Source of the DNA: Limiplasma sp045538465
GTDB taxonomy: Bacteria > Bacillota > Clostridia > Christensenellales > Aristaeellaceae
Direction of reading: 5' to 3'
NCBI GenBank assembly: GCA_045538465.1
Contig: JAZSRK010000125.1
Coordinates: 1 to 61,179 of the forward strand
DNA: 61,179 nucleotides
Below are positions 54,797-61,179 of the stretch, piece by piece. A program made the position numbers and the translations under genes. The notes under the pieces are model-generated. The model did not search any database. It saw only the letters and a program-made list of their open reading frames with translations, and was not told the origin of the DNA. The first letter of the stretch is position 1; every line of letters begins with the position of its first letter.

Positions 54797-57641
54797 ATAA
54801 ACAGCAGGATCATTCTGACGGACAGTGATATTGGCGGCAATGCCATGTATGACCCCAAGAACAACTTCATCTATGTATCGACCAAGGCAGACAAGGGCGC
54901 TTACCTGTACGCTGCCGTGCATGAAGTGGGGCATATGATAAAGGCCAACAATGCAGAGGCATGGAGCCGTCTTGAAAGCGTTATGACGGATGCTCTTCGA
55001 AAGAACGGCGTAGACATCGAAGAGCGTATTGCTGCTGCCATGGAACAGTACAAGCGCACGATGAACCGGCAGAAGATAACCAACGAGCAAGACCGCCGCG
55101 ACTATGCCCGGGAAGAAGTGATGTGCAACACCCTTGCCAGCATACTGCAGGATAAGCAAGTCGTGCAGGAAATGGTGCGGCAGGATCGCACGCTGATGGA
55201 GCGGATCGTTCAGGCTGTGAAGGATGTTTTGGACAAGATGACCAAGACGATCCAGAGCCTTGGCGACGACCTTGGCCAGCTGAACGGCTGGAAGCAGATG
55301 CAGGTGCTGAAGGATGACCATGCCAGCTTGCAGAAGATGTATGATACGATGATGGGGGCGCTGGAAGGGGACTGCGGAACAAGAAAAGACTTCGGCTGCA
55401 AAAGACCGAAGCCATGATGTTAAACTTAGCGCCAAGGATTCAGAACACTATGATTTTAGCAAGCCTTTTGCTGAGCAAGTAGATGACTTACTTGCAGGAA
55501 AATTCCCAAGCCGAGAAGCATTGTTTGTCTGCGGCACACCAAAGATTTGGCAAAAAGTAGGTCTCAGTGCATTGCCAGTTACTATTAACCAAAGCCATGT
55601 AATTGATGGCGTTAAGGGAACTAGAGACATTGAGCACAATATTAGCCGTGAAATACTCAAACAGCTTCCAGAGCTTCTCGAAAAACCCATTGCGATTATT
55701 GAATCGCAAACTGATGCGAAAAGTAGTCTTGTTGTAATTATTAAGGCAATCGTAAATAAAAAACCCTACATTGCGCCTGTGTATGTTAGCAGCACGAGCC
55801 TAATGAACAACATGATACTCGACAGCAACAATATTGCAACTCTCTTTCAAAAAGGAAATGCCATTGATAAATTGATGGAAGATGCGATAAAAAAAGAAAA
55901 AGCTGGCAGCGCCAGCGTGTATTACTGGGATAAAACAGAGGCTCGAACCCTTTATGCGCTTGCCGGAGTCCAATTCTCCGGGGAACCCATAAAGGACGGC
56001 CTCAATCACAGTATATTCGATGCCAATTCTCCTGTCAAGGCCCAGTATTTACCGCAAACAGAAACCAAGCAATTTAAACGCTGGTTTGGCAAGAGTAAAA
56101 TTGTCAACAAAGATGGCAGCCCGAAGATCGTCTACCACGGAACCAACGGCGGTGACTTTAATGTGTTCGATTGGAGCCGGACACAACGTGCAGATGCTGG
56201 ATGGTACGGACGGGGATTCTACTTTGCAACGGGAGAAGGCGAAGCAAAAGCATACGGCGATCGTGTGGTGGCAGCTTATCTTAAGCTTGAAAAGCCATTC
56301 GTCTTTGACAAAGAAATGCACGATCACAATGGCAAGAAGACAAACGGCGTAAAAGCAAAAGCTATTGCCTTTATGGCAAATGCTGCAAAGAAATTCCCTG
56401 CAATATGGGGAAACAAAACGCTTGAAGTGTACGATCAGACAACCGGGAACGATGTGGAAGTGCACTGGAAAACCATAGGTAATTTGGTTGATTCCTATGT
56501 AAACGATAAAAAAATGTCGCTTCTTGAATTTGGGGATGGTCAATACAAGTGGCAAATCCAATACGGTGATGGGATGTTTGACACAGCACAATCACCTGAT
56601 TATTACGCCACAAGAGCCGAAGCTGAAGCTGATCAATGGAGTTTTGCTGCGCAGACATTGTTCTCCCAAAAGTATTCCTGCAAACTGCCATTAAGCCCGG
56701 AAGCACATTATCTCGGCGGTGACATGAATGCAGCCGATGCTTTTACGGAAGCATTGAAACAGCAAGGCTACGATGGTGTAATGCAAGCTGAAAACGGCGA
56801 CGAGATTGTTGTGTTTGACCCCACACATATCAAAAGTGCCACCGACAACGTTGGTCTGTTCGATAAAAAGAACCCCGACATCCGCTACAGCCTGCGTGAA
56901 ACCGAAGGCAGCGTGGACACCGAAATGGAAGAAAGCCGCAAAAAATACGCAGGGAAAAACCTTGCGTATGACAGCAGCTTGTACGATTACGACTTCCTTG
57001 CTTCGCTGCCGGATATGCGTGTGACGCAAATGGCAGAGGTAAATTCTGTTCAAGCGAACAACAAAATCGTTACAGAGAACGTTATTGACCTTGCGCAGAA
57101 GAACGGGGCGCAATACGGAGTTGCGAACGAAAACCGAATTACTGTTAAGAACTACTACACCGGGCGAAATATCAGACTGACAACCAAAGCCCTTCGGCAT
57201 GGCTTGAGCAGATCGAAGCACGCTGCGCAGCTGGCGAATGCACGTGCTGCTGCAAAAGCTGGCGATCTGCTGGTAAACGCCGTACCCATCAACGCATTGT
57301 ACAATACAAGTGAAGCTGCCAATGGGACATACGCCATGGCAGCACTGATGGAGAACAGCGACGGCGGCAGCAAGCAAATTGCCGTTTTGACCATCGAACA
57401 GCGAAATAATGATGTTGTGGATTTTGAAGTATATGACACGCTTCATGCCATAAGCACAAGAAAGTGGAACGCAGGCGATCTAAAGACCCAGAGCAAAAAC
57501 TCTATCAAGCGTTCCACTACGATCAGTATAGCTGACTTGCTTAGCATTGTCAAGGATACGCACCAAAAGAGGTATCGCAAGTGCCTGATGGTAATACCCC
57601 CAAGCCAACGCCCGAAGCGCCTCTTCCGAATCCCTCGGTGA
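54797..57641 (+). pseudogene. Frameshifted polyvalent protein: HExxH peptidase, nuclease-like and ART-like domains
   Basis: The frame is open from 54797 with no proper start, so the 5' part is missing. The first piece (to 55417) has a zinc-peptidase motif HEVGH. It shifts frame at a run of four G (55367-55370); the duplicate at 58620 has three. Removing one G joins it to the next frame, giving EGTAEQEKTSAAKDRSHD. There follows a domain near 55455-55800 (GTPKIWQKVGL, LPVTINQSHV) like the phage BECR-fold or MuF-C nuclease-type domains. An ADP-ribosyltransferase-like domain comes next (KIVYHGTNGG, GWYGRGFYFATG), then SATDNVGLFD, NPDIRYSLRET and a final LPD-like segment. The last 25 residues are out of frame; another frame there reads PDGNTPKPTPEAP. 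These are typical modules of phage or conjugative-element polyvalent proteins. Confidence 0.7.
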
Positions 57642-57666
57642 TATTGTAACACAAGAGGCAGGAAAT

Positions 57667-60118
57667 ATGCAAGCATCCGGACAAAGAGGAAATTATATGT
57701 ACAGCAAAAATAAGAGCACCAGCCAAAACAAGTGTGTCGCTGTGAGCCTAAGCTCCGACACTACGGCTGGTGATCCTATTGCTATTATACTCTCGGAGCT
57801 AGTTAATTACAACACCAAATTTTTCGCACACTCCCAAGGAAACAGATACAGCCTCTCCGGAGAGAACGCAGCCAATGCAGACACCACTAGCCTGACCGAA
57901 GCGCAGCGGAAAGAGCGTGCGCCCTACCTTGGCAATGAGGACACGGTGTTTGCTGAGGGGTATGTGCCGAGGATGGCGGGGAGAAAGGTTTCGAGCAAAT
58001 TAAAGCCAAGCAGCGGCAATTTGCTTTCCCCGAGCGAATATGCCCGTTTCAGCTCGAACATGAATGATAAAAACTTCAGAGATTATCAATATGCCAAGAG
58101 ACCATCTGGCGGCGTTATCGTTGCAATGGACAACCTGTTGGTATATACTGATGCTAAGGATGCACCCGTGGCTGTTCTTGAAGTCTTTGACGATGACATT
58201 GTAACGATCAACAACATTCAGCAGGATGCAATCAATCTCGAGAAAGAAGGTTTTGACATTGAAACGCAACGAGGCATACTTCAAAGCTTGTATGGAGAGG
58301 GAAGTGCCGATCTCCGTAAAAGCGGAGAATTACAAAAAACTGGTCGGGAAAACCGAGGAAGAGCAGGATCGCATGAGGGAAGAGTTCGCGAAGGAGATCG
58401 AACAGAAGTATCCTTTGAAGAGCGAAGCGACGAAGAAGTAGAAAACAAAAGATTCAGCCTGCGGGAAACCGACGAAACGGTGCAGGAGGAGCTGGCCACG
58501 CTGAAAGAGCTGCACGCCCTGACCAGTGCCCACCGGATGACGGACAAGGAAGCCGGCTGGATGGCGGGGCGGGTGCTGAAGGACGACCATGCCAGCTTAC
58601 AGAAGATGTATGACACCATGATGGGGGCGCTGGAAGGGACGCAGGGAGAAGCCGCGAACGAAAATAAAAATGATTCTGTACGGCTCAGTATGCAAGGCGA
58701 AGGCAATCTTTCAAAAGAGGACATTGAAGCGATAAAAGCTGTTGGCAGAAAGAGTGTATTCGATTTTACAAAAGAAGAAATGACAAGTGTGGAAGCTATG
58801 GCACGTTCCCTGTTCAGAGAGATCGGTACAAAATCCCCGTTCTTCAGAAACTGGTTCGGTGATTGGAGATCACAAGATACCTCACCTGTAAGCGTTGTCA
58901 AAACCAAGAGTGCAACCAAAGGGGACAAAAAGAATCTTGATACAGGATGGAAGATAAATGTTGGAAAACAGGTTTTCAGAGAAACCACTTTCCATAAAAG
59001 CGATTCCATACTTAGACTATATAGACGGTATCGTTGAAAATGCCGTTCTGCTTGACAGCTATGCAAGTGATAAGAACGTGCGGAATTACTCTTCTATGTT
59101 TCACAGTATGTACTCCCTTGTAGACGACGGAAAAGATGTTGCCTTAATAAAACTCACGGTTGAACAAATAGACGATTATGATGGTTCCAGAAGAACAAGG
59201 AGAGCATACAAGCTTACAAACGTAGAAGAAGCACTTACCCAGCGCAACGGTTTACAGCCGTCTCACACGAGAAGTGCTTCCTCTAGATATACTGTAGCCG
59301 ATTTGTATTCTTTTGTCAAGCAATATGATTCGACATTCATAGCAAAGCCAAGCAGCAAGATCGTCAACAAAGATGGCAGCCCGAAGATCGTCTACCACGG
59401 AACTGCCAGCGACTTTTGGGCTTTTGACCACAAGAAAGCTAACGACATAACCGGTCGTCGGCTCGGTTTGGGGGCTGGAAAGGGAAAGTTTTATCTGACC
59501 GAGTACAAAGGCAGTGGAAATGCTGCTGCTATAAGTGCTCAGGAGATGGGCAAAGGCGGTCAAGCTCGTGTAATGGAACTGTACGTTTCTGCGCAAAAGG
59601 TTATGGATCGTAGCGAATACGACAGTCGCTTGCAGGAGATGTACGCCAAGTACCCGAACAGCAACCCGCACGAAGATGGATACGACTACCGCCAGCGTGA
59701 TAAAGCCATTGCAGCTCTGGACAAGGCGGTGCGTAAGGAAGGCTACGATTGTGCGTTGGACAAGGAAAGCGGAGAGCTATTCGTCTACGAAGCAACACAG
59801 ATGAAGAGTGCCACCGACAATGTTGGTTTGTTTGATCCGGAGAACAAAGATATCCGCTACAGCCTGCGGGAAACAGAAGACATGAGCTGGGAAGAGCAGG
59901 TAAGCAAGGCGCAGGACAAGAGCATGCCCAGCAGTGCGACACTAAGCCTTGGGCAAACAGGCATAAAAAAGCCGGACATACTTTGGGCGTGCCCAAACAT
60001 CCGGCATTCAGGAAGACCTGGCCACGCCGAGACCTGCAAAAAGCCAGCCTCAAACGCCCGAAGCGCCTCGTGGGACGGTTTCCACTGACATTGTACGCCC
60101 CAGCGATGGAAATGTCAA
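57667..60118 (+). pseudogene. Second frameshifted polyvalent-protein fragment with ART-like domain
   Basis: Two overlapping frames (57667-59037 and 58958-60088) together read as one degraded gene. The first has YSLSGENAANADTT, a domain with VIVAMDNLLVYTDAKDAP, the repeat DDHASLQKMYDTMMG and a segment ending INVGKQVFRETTF. The expected continuation YLDYIDGIVENAVLL is in the second frame, so an indel lies near 58990-59010. The second frame then has another ADP-ribosyltransferase-like start (NKDGSPKIVYHGT), ATQMKSATDNVGLFD and DIRYSLRETE. Its last residues are again out of frame; the alternative reads EDLATPRPAKSQPQTPEAP. No protein of normal length can be made. Confidence 0.7.
57843..58583 (+). 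repeat. Direct repeat copy A in polyvalent remnants
   Basis: This stretch of about 740 bp is repeated with moderate divergence at 60119-60859, covering YSLSGEx-AANADTT through KEAGWMA. Long identical blocks include the DNLLVYTDAKDAP and TEEEQDRMREEF coding parts. Confidence 0.8.
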
Positions 60119-60859
60119 TGCCAAATACAGCCTCTCCGGAGAGAAAGCAGCCAACGCAGACACCACGCAGCCACCAGCCTGACCGAAGCGCAGCGGAAAG
60201 AGCGTGCGCCCTACCTTGGCAATGAGGACACGGGGTATGTGCCGAGGATGGCTGCGAAAAAGCTTTCTGGCAAGACGAAGCCCGGCAGCAGCAAATATCT
60301 TTCCCCGAGCGAATACGCCCGGTTTGAATCAAACATCAATGATAAAAAACATAATGGCTTTCAATTCGCCAAGCGACCGACCGGCGGCGTTATCGTTGCA
60401 ATGGACAACCTGTTGGTATATACTGATGCCAAGGATGCACCCGTGGCTGTTCTTGAAGTCTTTGACGATGACATTGTAACGATCAACGACATTCAGCAGG
60501 ATGCAATCAATCTCGAGAAAGACGGTGATGACATTGAAATGCAACGAAGCATACTTCAAAGCGTGTATGGAGAGAGACGTGCCGATTTCCGTAAAGCGGG
60601 AGAACGCCATGAAGCTGATCGGAAAAACCGAGGAAGAGCAGGATCGCATGAGGGAAGAGTTCGCGAAGGAGATCGAACAGAAGTATCCTTTGAAGAGCAG
60701 AACGACGAAGAAGTAGAAAACAAAAGATTCAGCCTGCGGGAAACCGACGAAACGGTGCAGGAAGAGCTGGCCACGCTGAAAGAGCTGCACGCCCTGACCA
60801 GCGCCCACCGGATGACGGACAAGGAAGCCGGCTGGATGGCACGACGGGTTTTGAAAGAT
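60119..60859 (+). repeat. Direct repeat copy B in polyvalent remnants
   Basis: This is the second copy of the 57843-58583 segment. Relative to copy A it has a 7-base net insertion near 60165 that shifts the frame and creates a TGA at 60180, and an in-frame loss within the NEDTVFAEGYVP segment. Confidence 0.8.
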
Positions 60860-61061
60860 GCCCAGAGCGACTACGATGCTGCGGAGCTGGCGGCAGAGCT
60901 GAAGCACATCTTCGACTATGCGGAGCGGGGCAACGGCATTAGCGTGGAGCAGATGGACAGCGAGCTGAACCAGCTGGCTGAAAAAGTGCTTGCCCAGAGC
61001 AAGACGCTGGACGAGGAACACGAGGAGCGGATGAAGCCGATCCGTGACTTTCTGCGAACGA
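60119..61061 (+). pseudogene. Third polyvalent-protein fragment, cut by an IS
   Basis: From 60179 a frame without a usable start stays open to the IS. It reads AQRKERAPYLGNEDT, LSPSEYARF, VIVAMDNLLVYTD, ENKRFSLRETD and then a helical region (AAELAAELKHIFDYAERG, EEHEERMKPIRDF) absent from the other copy. The IS copy starting at 61062 interrupts it, and the frame would continue into IS sequence. No function is likely. Confidence 0.7.
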
Positions 61062-61179
61062 GGTTCTGTGAAATTCTTTCTGTAAATCCCGGTCTTCTAC
61101 GACAAAATCATGATAGGGGTGGCCGAACGGCAGATTCTGCTGTTCGGCTACTTGGTTACAGTACTACCAGAAAACAGAC
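61062..61179 (-). mobile_element. Right-hand IS256-family copy, truncated by the window end
   Basis: These 118 bases are the exact reverse complement of 1399-1516, the right end of the element at the window start, so this copy is in the opposite orientation. The transposase gene would lie beyond the window. The insertion interrupts the third polyvalent fragment. Confidence 0.95.

Overview
The window looks like a Gram-positive Clostridia-type (Bacillota) chromosome segment, probably from a gut or other host-associated anaerobe. The grounds are strong AGGAGG ribosome-binding sites, consensus sigma-A promoters with 17-bp spacers, short intergenic gaps, rho-independent terminators, an LPXTG-anchored giant surface protein, a CcpA-like site, a radical SAM/SPASM enzyme and phage/ICE-type polyvalent-protein fragments. 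Almost every gene lies on the minus strand. The window starts exactly at one end of an IS256-family element (1-1516) and ends inside the end of a second, inverted copy (61062-61179). It is therefore probably an assembly contig broken at repeats.

Region 1 (1725-24264) is the most interesting part. Nine minus-strand genes are co-oriented with gaps of 18-241 bp. In transcription order they encode: a secreted/membrane vWA protein with a cytosolic Gly-Phe-rich tail; a 1212-residue tubulin-like GTPase; an unknown protein of about 840 residues; a zinc-ribbon P-loop GTPase resembling the double-GTPase families; a large soluble protein resembling the GTPase-associated protein GAP1; a small four-helix membrane protein; a membrane-anchored protein with a degenerate vWA-like head; a polytopic membrane vWA protein with a Gly-Phe-rich N-terminus; and a membrane-anchored transglutaminase-like protein. 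Upstream lie one sigma-A-like promoter, a perfect 14-bp dyad abutting its -35 box, and a leader of about 350 nt. I infer a membrane-spanning complex that couples external vWA sensors or adhesins to cytosolic GTPase and tubulin-like machinery. Several components share low-complexity Phe-Gly segments. I do not recognise this nine-gene set as a named system.

Region 2 (24337-39201) holds a ZIP metal transporter, a 3768-residue sortase-anchored adhesin, a drug/metabolite-type (EamA-like) transporter and an SGNH esterase. The adhesin carries Cna-B and pilin-like beta repeats, a DUF285/BspA-type block, an InlB-type repeat and a stretch of DnaJ-like CxxCxxxG motifs.

Region 3 (39302-49088) is a sugar-utilisation locus in two same-direction units. 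One is an Mgl-type ABC transporter (mglB, mglA, mglC) plus a 75-residue membrane protein. The other encodes a DUF4432 mutarotase-like protein, an L-fucose/arabinose isomerase-like protein, an FGGY kinase and a class II aldolase. Together they suggest uptake of an aldose, isomerisation to the ketose, phosphorylation and aldol cleavage. ACAAAAT-type dyads occur at both promoters.

Region 4 (49220-54607) is a three-gene unit: a membrane-anchored leucine-rich-repeat protein, a radical SAM/SPASM enzyme and a small protein ending in 14 consecutive Asn. It may be a peptide- or protein-modification cassette.

Region 5 (54645-61061) holds a short MITE-like repeat and a run of frameshifted, partly duplicated fragments of large polyvalent proteins (HExxH peptidase, nuclease-like and ADP-ribosyltransferase-like domains). 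The right-hand IS copy interrupts the last fragment. I saw no rRNA, tRNA or CRISPR array.
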